Shown here in pieces: positions 1-10,880 of a stretch of DNA of 64,000 nt. Both the position numbers and the translations under genes were made by a program. The stretch is from Aralia elata (lineage: Eukaryota > Streptophyta > Magnoliopsida > Apiales > Araliaceae), in contig CM068385.1 in assembly GCA_034770075.1 (NCBI GenBank), positions 77,244,272-77,308,271 on the forward strand, given 5' to 3'. Position 1 is the stretch's first letter. Every line of letters begins with the position of its first letter. Below the pieces are notes generated by a model. The model worked only from the letters and a program-made list of their open reading frames with translations, had not been told where the DNA came from and ran no database searches.

Positions 1-559
1 ATGTGATCTATGGATTTAGGGTTTATGGGAGTCCTTTTCTAAACTTTAAACTCCGGTTATAGATCTCGATATTTTGTTAGGTGTGATTAAGAATCATATG
101 AGTCTGGGAATGAATTAAAGGCCCTTAAACATCGTGTTTAACGAGAATTAAAAACTATTCCCACGATAGACATAGTTAATGGTTGTAATTTTGTGATTCG
201 ATAATTGTAAATGTAATTTGGGCCTTAAAATAATATTGAGAGTTTCTATGCCACGAAAATTGAGCTTAAAGTCCCTTAGTAGTGAATTTTATTATTTTGA
301 GGTGCTTGAAGGTATTTAGATGGCTTACATGCCCATGGATAGATCCAACTCTATTTTTGATGCTTGATTTTATGTTTCAACCTACGAAAACGATTTTCAA
401 ACGAAATTGCAAAGATTTTCTAAAATTGAATCAAACTAGGTTATTAGATTACTTTTAAGCTCAAATTGGAAGTAATAGAGAGTCTTGATTCCTATTTGAT
501 GAAGGGTTTGAAAATAAAGGCTCAAAAGTTACTTTCAAGATAATGCATCCACCAAAACT
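1..559. other. AT-rich sequence without recognisable gene
   Basis: No open frame of useful length and no recognised repeat was found here. The DNA leads without a clear edge into the tandem repeat that follows and may be untranslated or LTR sequence of the decayed retroelement to its right. No function is assigned. Confidence 0.3.
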
Positions 560-875
560 TTAATGATCCTAGGAGATGAAACCCTAGACGATTTATATGA
601 TTTAAGAAACGAAACCCTAGATTATATTTTTGACTCGACCACTAGGAGATGATACCCTATATTTTAACTTAAATAACATAGGAGACGACACTTTATCTTT
701 CACGATTCAACTCAAATCTTGGAGACGACACCCTAGTCTTCGACTTAGACGACATAAGAGACGATACCTTATGCTTTATGATTCGATTCAAATCTAGGAG
801 ACAACGCCCTAGATTTCAACTTCAAATTACGAAATCAAATTGACTCTAGGAGACGATATACCCTAGATTTCCCCC
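560..875. repeat. Degenerate tandem repeat, about 40-bp units
   Basis: About eight imperfect units of 36-50 bp follow one another. Each begins with a variant of GGAGACGAYACCCTAG and continues with an AT-rich tail (for example near 572, 640, 680, 718, 754, 794 and 846). The units differ by many substitutions, so the array is old. It sits beside retroelement-like sequence, and such arrays are common in untranslated regions of large plant Ty3/gypsy elements, but membership in that element is an inference. Confidence 0.6.
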
Positions 876-1559
876 ACCGACACAATTAATATAGGCAATG
901 AACATAAACACACGCATTATGACCCCAAGGCAATTCATTTAAACCTTTTAAGAAAAACATTAAGAAAGTGGTAACCATATTTTACGGAAGTCGGGGGGGT
1001 GCTCAACACATTCCCTTCTCTTAAGCAAGCCCTCGAATTCTATAAATCTTGGTTGCAGACCAATTTTACGGAGTCACGCGATAGGCCATCTCGATTATCA
1101 AAACCTAAAAATTTAAATAAGTTGGTACATGCATTTAAATCTTTATCAACTGGCAACTCTGTCTAATTAGCCCACTTTAAAATCAAGCTTTCGAACCCCG
1201 TCGACATTAAGTCAATTTTTCAAAAACACCATAAAAATCACGATCTATAAATAAAATGAGGGAAAATTCCGGCGTCGACATTAACCATGGGTCCATTAGG
1301 CACTGAACATCCATATGCCCCAACTCATCTCAGATACTCTTACAAATGGCAATCAGAGGTTTATCCTCGTACTAACCTGACGATAGCCATACCTGAGGTC
1401 GACCCTTGATTTATAAGCTTGGCCCTAGTTTTAAAGATAAACCTCCATCCCATGTACAAGGGTATGCCTTTATTGATAAAGAAAAACAGCCTATCCTAGA
1501 AAGGGTGGTTTGAGAATAAAGGCCTTAGGTATTAACTTACTTCTTCACCATCTTGGGTA
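876..1559 (-). mobile_element. Retroelement LTR/leader-like sequence
   Basis: No coding frame is visible. Read on the minus strand the block has a TATA-like stretch (near 1245-1255) and then C-rich text with a GAGCACCCCCCC run near 990-1000. This resembles LTR or leader sequence of large plant Ty3/gypsy elements as I remember them. No paired LTR lies inside the window, so the edges and family cannot be fixed. It lies where the 3' end of the minus-strand Tat-like element would be expected. Confidence 0.3.
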
Positions 1560-1565
1560 TATTGG

Positions 1566-2491
1566 GTGACTCGAATGGAGCCCCATTTTGCTAATCAATG
1601 GCAAAAAATTAGAATATATGAGAGTATTAAACTATTGACCTTTAACTTTACGCCGGATAAAAATGTTTTGGCAGTGTTTGCGGCTTTCTGGAGTGTGGGT
1701 TGGGCTAATGTCTATTACGGTATTAGATGTTTTAATACTTTTGGGCTTATTCCCATCTGGCATAAAAGTATATGTTGTAATGGAAAAACCTACATCTACC
1801 GACAAAGTTGATAAGTGGGTTAAAAAGACCAACAACAACCTCTCATATACTGAGTTCGCGCATTCTTGCTTGCGAAAGTACCTCGCGAGGTATAACTGAC
1901 TCGGATACTATAGAGCATATAGGATTTTTGCTTTACTTCCTTAATAAATTCATGTTTTGTTTAAATCCCCAAAAGATATCCAAAGAGTATATCCACCTGG
2001 CCCTTCATTTGGCCGTAGGAAATCAGAAGGTAGTCATGACTCCTTACATGGTTGGCCTAGTATATAGAAGTTTAGACCATTTAGTGGACAAGGGTATCTA
2101 TGATACTATTGAGGGACCTATGTGGCTACTTCAAGCTTGGATTTATTTATATTTTATAGGGCTGAAACCTGCCGATGAACCAGTAGCCAGCCCTCATTAC
2201 ATGGTCAATAAGCTATTATCAAATGGTGTGCCCACTAAAACTTTACCATTCTATTTAGCTTATTTGGCAAACCTAACGATCAAGTATAAGAGCGACAGAG
2301 AAACCTTCTGCATGCTTTTTATTGATAAGTCTTTCTCAGACATCATCCCTAAATGGATGACTGACCTCCATTACTTTATGAGCACAAAAGCTTTATCAAG
2401 AGAAGATGAGTTTGAGAGGTCTCAACAATGGGCTACCTATTTATTACCGAGGTTCATACCAGTTGGAGGACAACTAGTTGTGTCTTACTAG
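1566..2491 (+). pseudogene. Plant-mobile-domain-like accessory gene, frameshifted (antisense to pol)
   Basis: Three frames in succession carry pieces of one protein: 1566-1811, 1663-1899 and 1808-2491. The last has the motif EHIGFLLYFLNKFMFC and a region around GPMWLLQAWIYLYF, which match the pattern of the plant mobile domain (aminotransferase-like, PF10536 type) found in MAIN-like proteins and in accessory ORFs of some plant retrotransposons. The frame changes between segments show that the gene is dead, unless introns explain some of them. It runs opposite to the pol fragment at 6366-9205, the arrangement known for Tat-lineage elements with an extra antisense ORF. The domain call rests on remembered family pattern, not a search. 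Confidence 0.6.
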
Positions 2492-2903
2492 ATGTTGTGT
2501 GGTTATGAACCATATAACCCTAGTCAGCTTGCTCGACAACTCAGATTTTTCAAGCCCTTCTACTCCTTATCTGCCTAAATTTCTGGAGGTGAAGGATATG
2601 TGGAATCTGGTCTACCTAAGCCTATTGTTGAAATATTGGAGGACTATACCACTAGAAATAGGAATTTCTTTTTATCTAGATGGATACGTAGGTATGATAA
2701 AGCCACTATAGGCTTTCCTTTATGGTGAGATGTTTATTTCAAGGCTCATGTTATGGATGTAGCTTAAGCAGATAATGTGATAACACACATGCTTTAAGGT
2801 ATACACCTTACTTGTAATTATTATTTTATGTGTTATATATGTCATTAAATATAGTCATACTATTTGTTTGTAAGGTGCTAAACTTATTGCTTTGACCTTT
2901 TCA

Positions 2904-4092
2904 GGTCTGGATCCTAAGGTAAAGAAGGTGGTTAAGCAACAATCTCAGAAACCCAAGCCAAAATCGAAGCCACAAATGAAGCCAAAACCTGTTAAAAAGA
3001 CTAAGGATGTATTGGATGAGATCGAAGATTTCTCCTATGCTCAATTGGAGGGTGAGTAAGTGGAGATAGAGATAGTTAAGCCTTCTTCTATGAGAGGTTC
3101 TGATGAGGCTTCTCAGATTCCTCCAAGGCAATCTTCCAAGGTTGTGAGGACCAAGAGGACTGAGATTTTTGCTAAGAGGAAACTCTTCCTCATACAATCT
3201 TCTAATGATGAAGGTATTGTTTCTCCTCTAACCAAGAAGTCCAAAGAGGTAGGCCCAACATCATCTACCTCTTTTGAGGATGATCTTGAAATGGAGCAGA
3301 CTCTTTGAGGCCAAGAGGTTATCCAAGGGCAAAAGCATTACAGCCTCCAAGAGCGCAGGTACAATGCTTTTATATGAAAATTTGTGTTTTATAAACCTCT
3401 TCAACACTATGATCGACATGTGGTCCTTTCAAAGACATTTCCATAGCTTCTGATCTTCTTGCTCGGCAACCTTCTGCCTTGTTTAATCCACCTTCTAAAG
3501 AGGAAGATAGCAGTAATGTTGAAGAAGTAAATATTGGCATCGACACCAATGCAAGACTGATGGGTCAAATATCAAAGACTAGGGCTAACACTTTTAATGT
3601 GGACTACTCCTGGCCAAGTTCCCTAGTTGGGGTTTATGCTTCAGCTTCATTAGAAGACAAACAAACTATAATAAACAGTGACTCTGTTATGTGTAATAAT
3701 TTTATTATCTTCGTTAATATATATTTCCATTGTTCTAATTAACTTTAATTTTCTTCTGTTCAACTGAAGAGAAGATCTGGCTACTGGATCAAACTGTGGC
3801 CTACCATGAGATTAGGGGTGAAGGTGGTAATAGTAATGTAGAGTCGGATCAAAACACTGCAGAAGAAACATTACCTCTTCAAACCATTTATCCAACTGAT
3901 ATGTCTGGTGGTGAGGGAGGTTTAATGACTCTTGATAATGAAATGCCTGACTCGTCAAGTATTAAGACAAAAATTCATGCCTTTTCTATAGAAGAAATAG
4001 TCGTGCTTAGTAGGCAGCCACTTCTTTTAATGGCCAGTGAGAGTCAATCAACAGGTTTACAAGTTGAGGGTTCTGTTGGTTTGCAGATTTAA
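2904..4092 (+). pseudogene. Middle part of the decayed antisense accessory gene
   Basis: Several short plus-strand frames look like successive exons. One starts after a TTTTCAG acceptor near 2904 and is lysine/proline rich (repeats of PKPK type), passes a stop near 3057 and ends at 3308. Others span 3479-3742 and 3772-4092, the latter after a pyrimidine tract. All are hydrophilic with acidic and serine-rich stretches and match no catalytic family I know. Their order and strand continue the plant-mobile-domain-like segment upstream and lead to a coiled-coil segment at 5527. The last frame runs into the inserted LTR at 4074, which supplies its stop codon. Confidence 0.45.
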
Positions 4093-5248
4093 GAACAAAC
4101 ATACAATCATATTGTAATAAAGCGAAAGCATGACATAAATCGTATTTAAATTTTTTTTGCAATCCTAAGAATCACCTTATGCGATATTATTAATCAATGA
4201 GGGATAAAAGATATACCTTAAGAAGATGAATCAACTCCTTAATCTGATCTTCAAGTTCCAGTCATTTGCTCCTCTGTGCTTTCTTCAAATCTCCGGATCA
4301 AACGTTAGCTACTCAGTGTGTGCAGCACTCTAAAGGCGATCCACCAAGAGAATATTGATTGAAGAAGTATATTTAGGTTTCTCCAAACCTTGGATGGCGG
4401 CTAATCCTAATTCTCGCTCCCACTCCTAGCTCTTTAGGTTGCAGAGAATTATTGTGTAGTATCCCTATACTCACAGTTGTGTCAACCCTTAATTTATCAT
4501 AAGACATCTCCTTATATAGACCAATCCCCTTCCTAAACGCTTTAGGACTTAGGGTTTTAATTTAATTCCCAAACCATTTAGGAACTAAATTATTTATAAT
4601 AATAATAATAAGACTCCTCTGATTAATTTATAATTAGTATTTCTCCAAATACTTAATTATATATATTAGTATTTCTCCAAATAGTAAATTATTATTATTA
4701 AGCCAATTATTTCTAAAATAATATTTCTCTTTTATGGTGTGACCCTTTAGGTTCAATATTATACCGGTAGTAGAATAAATAAATTAGAACCGTTCTAATA
4801 TTATTTGTAATGAATTAAACTCTTTTAATTCAAATATAAATAAATAATATTTATTCTACATCATGAGGGATACCTCTCAGCATATCATAACTATCCGGAT
4901 AATATGAAATCAACGTTTAATCACAAAGAACCTATTCTGTAAATAGTTACCGTACAATTCAATCATTCTACCATATAATGTCCCAATTAAACATAAGACA
5001 TGAAATTACTGACAAGTCTTATTTATTTAATCATATACATTTTGATTCTAAAATGCACAACTCTTGAGGGCGTACTACTTTGTGCATTGCTCCAAAACTA
5101 TGGGTTTATCACATTTATTAATTCAACCAATTAACATGGATAAAGAATATCTTTAATTAAATAAATTCTTTTATTAATAAATGAACAAGATTACAAAGTA
5201 AATACTTATCACATCCAATGAGATTGGTTTGAGGGCGTACTACTTTCA
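4074..5248 (-). mobile_element. Solo LTR, Ty1/copia-like
   Basis: The block interrupts the accessory gene. It starts TGTTGG and ends TTTCA, and is flanked by GGTTC (4069-4073) and GGGTC (5249-5253), a 4-of-5 match expected of an old 5-bp target duplication. On the minus strand it has a TATATAAG box near 4513, a transcribed-leader-like stretch and a splice-donor-like AAGGTAT, typical of an LTR. The motif GGGCGTACTACTTT occurs twice, near 5068 and 5232. There is no internal coding region, so this is a solo LTR. The copia assignment is by general look only. Confidence 0.6.
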
Positions 5249-5253
5249 GGGTC

Positions 5254-5990
5254 TCCACTGATGAGCCCCATAGAATAAGATATGCCTGAAAGTCCTTGCA
5301 GTGAGGATAGACAAGTGATGGAGTCTTCAGGGCCTACTCTGGCCATAGTAGTAACATATACTTGCTTACTTTTGGTTTCATTTCTTCCATTGCTTATCTC
5401 TTATTACTTATTTGGATGATCTGTTTATAGGTATCTCTAACTAAAACCCGTGGTGAGATTAGAGACCTACAAGTTATGTTGAGATTTGGTCTAGATATTT
5501 TCGTGGAATAGGATCTGATCTCCCACATGATGGCTTTGCTAGAGAATGTTGTTGCTAAGCTTGAAGATCCTACCGAGGCTCGAAAGGTACTGAAAGCAAG
5601 GACTAAGTTGGATGGCTATCATCAAAGTTGGCTTAGGATTCGTCAGCGTATTTCTCAGTATAAAGCTCCTCTCGCTGCATTAAAAGATAAGTACTCAAAG
5701 ATGGAATCTCAAAAAGAGTAGCTAGACAAACTCTCTACTGAGTATCAAGCCTACCATGCTTTTATCTAGGGCTTAAAGGTTCATATGACGGCTGCCACTT
5801 ACTATATTATTGGTTGGACTTCATCAGAAAATCATGGATCTTCAGGCAAACCTGATGATTATAGAATATTGTCATTCCCTTGCCTCCAGGTTAATCTGAA
5901 TTCTTCCTTACTACTCAATATAATCTAGACCAAGAGGAATTAGATGAGATCAATCAGTAGTGGGAAAGCCTGAAAATGACCTTAGGATTT
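5254..5990 (+). pseudogene. C-terminal coiled-coil part of decayed antisense accessory gene
   Basis: A 64-codon frame at 5527-5721 is rich in K, E, L and R with heptad-like spacing (a coiled coil), and similar but stop-interrupted sequence continues to about 5960. A GT...TTATAG intron-like gap lies at about 5360-5430. The intact accessory gene at 16372-18507 also ends in a coiled coil, so both elements place the same kind of tail at the pol-proximal end. Stops near 5721 and 5769 show decay. Confidence 0.45.
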
Positions 5991-6365
5991 AGGTTTTGAT
6001 GTTTTAATTGTCTATGTAAATGTTTTTTTTCTGTAGTTAAACTTTTTCAGTTCAACTTTTATGATGTAATTTAGTTTAATGGTAGGCAGGTTAGTTTTTA
6101 AACAGTTTTACACTTTATCTAAGTAGAGTAGTATGGTTTAAAAGAGGAAGTATTTTTATTTTGATTATAAACTTTCCTTTATGTTATGAATTTAGGTTAT
6201 TTCCATTCGTTCTGGTAAACCATTTGATATTATCTTTGCTAGTTTACTAGGTTGCGTATCTAGGACAACATAAGTATCCCATACACTTGAATGATAACTC
6301 TTAAGATATTTTTCATTAATGGATCTCTGATGTATTTCCCCTTCTAAGGAACTGAGTCTATAAGC
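5991..6365. other. Spacer between convergent accessory gene and pol
   Basis: T-rich non-coding DNA separates the plus-strand accessory gene remnant from the minus-strand integrase end. It would hold both 3' ends. No further structure was seen. Confidence 0.4.
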
Positions 6366-6653
6366 TCATCCATTGAAGACCTTATGGACTTTAAATGGTC
6401 CTTCGCAAGTTGGGGACCACTTTTCTAACTCGGGATTTTTAGTTGCTAAAGGTAAAATGACTTTCCAAACCAATTCGCCATGTTGAAAAGACTTAAATCT
6501 TACCTTTTTATTGTACCATTTTGCTATCTTACCTTTATCTACTTGTAAATTATTTAAGGCATCATATCTATTGTCATCTAAATCCACTAAGTTGGCTTTT
6601 AATGAATCAAGATAGTCATTTGTTGGGGCATTATTTTGTTCCAACACTCTCAA
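6366..6653 (-). pseudogene. Integrase C-terminal fragment (Ty3/gypsy pol)
   Basis: A 95-codon frame reads as the C-terminal part of a Ty3/gypsy integrase, with a KWYNKKV motif followed by LVWKVILP and EGPFKV, which fits the family pattern after the catalytic core (a GPY/F-like region). It lies just downstream of the core fragment at 6813-7799 and is separated from it by frame breaks, so the polyprotein is dead. It would have acted in insertion of the cDNA into chromosomes. Confidence 0.8.
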
Positions 6654-6812
6654 AGATTTAACAGTAATTTCGGCAGGAGAACTGCCTCTTGCCCATATGT
6701 TTGTTCCTATGGGCTTGTACTAGTACTCCTTTTTTTGTTTATTTTAAAGACACATAATACTTCAGAAAGTTTATTATGCCAATCTCTTGGGATCTCACTA
6801 ATTATTATTTTT

Positions 6813-7799
6813 TTACATTATAAACTTAATAGCCTTATTGGTTGCCTCAGCCTGTCCATTTTCTTGAACATAATAATGTGTGGAATTTATTAGAGGAATT
6901 CCATATTCCTTAATGAACTCATCCTTCAGGTTTCCATTAAAGGCAATTCCATGATCTACTGTTATTATTTGAGGAATTCCAAACATGTGGATGATATGTT
7001 CTTTTATGAAATTAATAATTTCAACTTGTGCGACAGTCTTCAAAGGTTTAGCCTCTATCCATTTGGTAAAGTAATCTGTCGCCACAAGTATGAAGGTATG
7101 TTGTTTTGAGGATGAATGATAGATTTTTTCAATTATGTCCATTGCCCAACCTCTAAAAGGCCATTGTTTGATGATTGGGTGTAACTGTTCGGCAGGTGCC
7201 CTTTGTATTGTGCCATTTTTTTGGCAATTTTGACATCCTTTAGCATATTGCACACAATCTTTGTGTACACCAGGCCAATAATATCCCATCATATGAAGTA
7301 ACCATCTCATTTTTATACTTGATTGATGAGCGCCCCATATCCCTTTATGAACTTCTGTCATAACTAGCATTGATTCTAACTTGTTAAGACATTTCAGTAA
7401 AATACCTTCTGTTATTCTTTTATATAAATTGCCAGATACTAACATATATTTCATAGCATATTTTTTGTTCTTAGTTAGTATATTTGCGGAAGGATTGCTC
7501 AAATATTTCACAATCGGAGTTCTCCAATCTTCTATGGTATCAATCTCATTAAGTTCCATAATTTGAAGGCCTTGTTTTACCAGTCTCTCTTGTAATGGTG
7601 GTAAAAATCTCTCGATTTTTATCCAATTATAACTTGAATCTTTTGAAACTTCAAAGCTTGAGGCTGCTTGATCTAACCTATCAACTTTATAATTTAAAAT
7701 TGGGATATATGTTAAGGTCACATAATCAAATTGGTTTAACAAGATGGTGACATATTTATGCAATATTGCCAATTTCGATTTTAAGCATCTATAAATCAT
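6813..7799 (-). pseudogene. Integrase core with H2C2 zinc finger (Tat-lineage Ty3/gypsy pol)
   Basis: The 328-codon frame contains an H2C2 zinc-binding region (EVHKGIWGAH ... CQNCQK) and an rve core. The first catalytic aspartate is at WAMDII and the second at ITVDHG; the third acidic residue lies in ENGQAEATNK. The usual SDNG at the second site is VDHG here. Upstream, 7800-8021 holds the RNase H part. The 5' boundary is arbitrary because the frame opens between decayed domains. Family assignment is confident; activity is very unlikely given breaks on both sides. Confidence 0.85.
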
Positions 7800-7805
7800 G
7801 TCTAA

Positions 7806-8021
7806 TTATCTGATGATTAATTGTGAATCCCTGAATATGTTAACTGTTTTCACATTCTTCTCTAAAAGTAATTCGAGACCTATAATCAAGGCCTCATATT
7901 CAGCTTGATTTCCAGAAACTACATTGTCTAATTCAAATAAAAACTGAGATATTAAACCATTTGGCGCATTTATAACAATGCCAGCTCTAGCCCTTTCGCT
8001 AGCTTTTAAGCCATCAAACAT
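7806..8021 (-). pseudogene. Second (plant-type) RNase H fragment of Tat pol
   Basis: The frame has a FDG start motif, NQAEYEALI and a FRDSQLII end. These are the conserved acidic and hydrophobic blocks of the additional RNase H that Tat-lineage elements carry between the first RNase H and integrase. It is separated by a stop from the integrase frame at 7799. The domain order supports Tat lineage rather than chromovirus. Confidence 0.75.
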
Positions 8022-8245
8022 TAGTTTCCATGGTTTTAAATCAATCAGTTCACACCCCTCCTCGTCAAGAAGGATTAAGTTTGGATGGTCAGCTAGAAAA
8101 CTAGCTGTTTGCTAGCCCTTTTACTGCCTTTTAAGGCACATAATTCAATCTATACTCACTCAAAGCTAAATCTCATTTACTGAGCCTGCCTTTTAATATT
8201 GGCCCGGTGACCATATATTTAATCAAATCAGTTTGGGCTATGACA

Positions 8246-8482
8246 TTAATTTCGAACGGTAGCATGTAATGTCTTAGTTTCAAGGCAGAATAATACAAAG
8301 CAGAACATAATTTTTTTAATATCAGAATAATATAATTCAGTACAAGATAAAGTCTTCAATAGGTAATATATTGTTTGTTCATGGCCATTTACATTATCCT
8401 GAGCTAACAAACATCCTACTGATCTACTAGATGCAGTTGTGTACAACTTTAGATGCTTTTCATATATTGGTGGCATTTGCAC
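8246..8482 (-). pseudogene. First RNase H fragment of Ty3/gypsy pol
   Basis: The frame contains LKLYTTASSRSVGCLLAQD and IYYLLKTLS, matching the conserved start of the retroelement RNase H that follows reverse transcriptase. It degenerates after about 60 codons. The reverse transcriptase palm domain that should precede it, with a YVDD-type motif, is not visible between this frame and 8628. Confidence 0.75.
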
Positions 8483-8627
8483 TAGTGGATTCGCCAGATA
8501 ATCTTTGATCCTCTGAAAGGCTACTTGCTGTTCCAGGCCCCGTTTGAACTCCTCCTCCTTCTTAAGGCAGAGAAGCTTAGTAAAATGCTCTATTTTGCCT
8601 CGTCAGGTTGAATTTATATTGCTGCTT

Positions 8628-9205
8628 CTAAGTCATCTTCCACTCCTTCTTCGACAGGTTCTTACTAACCCTTAGCGTCAAATACTGCAGGCAGGGTATG
8701 GCTGCATTGATCTCTATTGGAGACAAGCTTCTAAAGTGTAACTCGTGAGTAATTTTATTTTCATTTTCAGCACATAATTGATCCTTATCTAGTTTTGATT
8801 GATTGGGTCCATTTATCTGATTCTCGGTAGGTTTTTTCATTTCCTTCTCTAGTGATGAGTCTTTAATCAACACTGGACTTTCCATCAGTTCATAATCTGC
8901 CAACATATCTTCTTCATCTGAGATGACCTCATCAACACCTCAAGCTTCTTCATTAGAGGGGTTCCATGCCTTAGCAAATTTGAACAAATCTTCACCTGAT
9001 TATTTAAATTCTTCATTGGTGAACTCAAATTTCACCATATTATGATCTCTCGTGGGTGGTAGAGGAGTCATATTCTCAATTTGCCTTTATTGGCGTCTTC
9101 CCTCATAATTTTCCATCCGTCTGAAGTAGGTTCGACAGGCTTTATTTTTGCCCCCTTGATACCTCTGGGAACACTCAGTTATTCTTTAGTTACCCCAATT
9201 CCTAA
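8628..9205 (-). pseudogene. Degenerate pol segment upstream of the missing RT
   Basis: A 92-codon open frame at 8628-8906 and broken frames up to about 9200 are hydrophilic. A G-patch-like LGIGV near 9200 and acidic blocks around 8900 resemble the linker between protease and RT of Ogre/Tat-type polyproteins. The match is loose. At about 9205 the sequence changes abruptly to a different LTR-like repeat, so the element is truncated there. Confidence 0.4.
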
Positions 9206-10136
9206 CCTACTCGAGTTATTATTTTTCACTCATGTTAGTGGTTTAATTATTGTCAATTACTCCACATCAATGATAATTATTGATATTCGCACTTTGTGCA
9301 TTTAAATTCATGTTCTATTGTTGAACTGCGAAATGTTTAAAGTTCTTCATTCATGAACTGGTTAAGAAATAATCTACGCCATTTGTCTCGGCTAGACGTA
9401 TGCGTGTTAATATTTTTGAAAGCTATCCAAACCAGTAGTTGGTGCTGATTTTTGGACTGAGAATGCAACCCTTGATAGGGGACTATAAGTGTCGCTTATC
9501 CGATGCGGTCAAAGCTTAATGTTATGCATACACATGGTGTACGAGACGCTGATCCCCTCAAGTACAAACTGGCGGACTAAAGTTATAAAAAGGTCAGTCG
9601 AATGATTGATTCCTTGGCATTGTTCATGGTCCTTCGGACCACTCAACAGTAAATAATCAATATTCATTCTTTTATTTGAGCTTTGATTATATTGTTCAGT
9701 TATTTCATCAAATAACTTATATTGTTGAACTATGCGATTATTATTCTATCTCATTCATGATAAATCTTCATTATTCGTTCTAAACTTGATAAGCAAAGTA
9801 GTTGTTCACCCTTGCTATATCATGAACTAATTGCAGTTAAACCAAAGAGTTCCAAAAGGGACAAAGGCAAAGGAAAGCTAAAGGAATAGTTGCACGTTAG
9901 TTATCTATCTGTTGCTATCCCGTTATGTAATCATGAAACCTTTTTGTATTAATAGAGAATTTCATGATGAATTTGTTTAAGGTTATAGACATTGGGACCG
10001 TAGTAAACCTTTTGTAATGAACAATATATGTTTATTTATTCTGCATTAGTTGCTATATGTTGTTTAGAGGTGTTGAATGTACTTTATCGTGAGCACTAAA
10101 TTCGAGATTTTGGAACCCGGATTTGGGGGCGTCACA
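9205..10136. mobile_element. LTR-like fragment, copy 1 of a dispersed repeat
   Basis: This block aligns throughout with 43854-44761, including the segments around TTCTTCATTCATGAACTG and CTACGCCATTTG and the common ending GTCACA. The end TGTGACGCC, read on the minus strand, is an LTR-like terminus. The left edge is a truncation against the Tat pol remnant rather than a natural end. Orientation and family are not settled; long LTRs of this kind occur in plant Ty3/gypsy elements. Confidence 0.6.
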
Positions 10137-10137
10137 A

Positions 10138-10880
10138 TAAACAATTCAATAAATAAACTATTTATTAATTAAGGCCCAAACAATTGTGCTTTCTATGCCT
10201 TAGACTCAAGGACTTCTTGGAATACAAAATGATTGGTACAATTACACTAAATTACACAAGTATAATTTTTAGTAACACATGACTAAAAATTGTTTCTAAC
10301 TATAACAATTCTAGTAACATGAGACTAGAAATTGCTTACAAAGATTATAATTAGGTTATTCATACCTTACAAAATCTCTTGGCGATGCGCCCGGTAGGTG
10401 TCTATTTCTACTCCTAAGATAGATACTCTAAAAAGAGTTTTGTTCTGTTGTTTGTTGTTGAAGAGTTCGCGTCTTTTCTTCTGATCTTGACATGATTATT
10501 TATAATGCTTCCACCTCCTAATAATTTGCATAACTTCCGTATCCATGAACTTCCATAACTGCTAGTAATGGGTATTTAATATTCAAATTGTTTCAACTTC
10601 TTTAGCCACTTCAATTCCATCTCGCACGTGTCAATATGGTATTGGTTTGGTAACAATGACCATGATACCCTTAACTAATAATTGTTGGCTAATGCTACAT
10701 CGAGGGTAATTATGTTATTTCTTTATTTATATTTACCAATAATCTGGTAAAATATATGTACTCAACCTATGTGAATAATTGTGGTTGATTATTATCACTA
10801 GACTCAGTCATGTATGACGAATTATCAACTAATTATACATTGCCATATCATTTTGTACGTATTTTTAAATAAGATTTTTT
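10138..10880 (-). mobile_element. Possible solo LTR, copia-like
   Basis: There is no coding frame. On the minus strand there is a TTATAAATAAT box near 10500, a leader-like stretch, and a splice-donor-like GTAAGG near 10370. This is the same layout as in the LTR at 4074-5248, although the sequences do not obviously align. Neither ends nor target duplication could be fixed, so the call is tentative. Confidence 0.25.
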
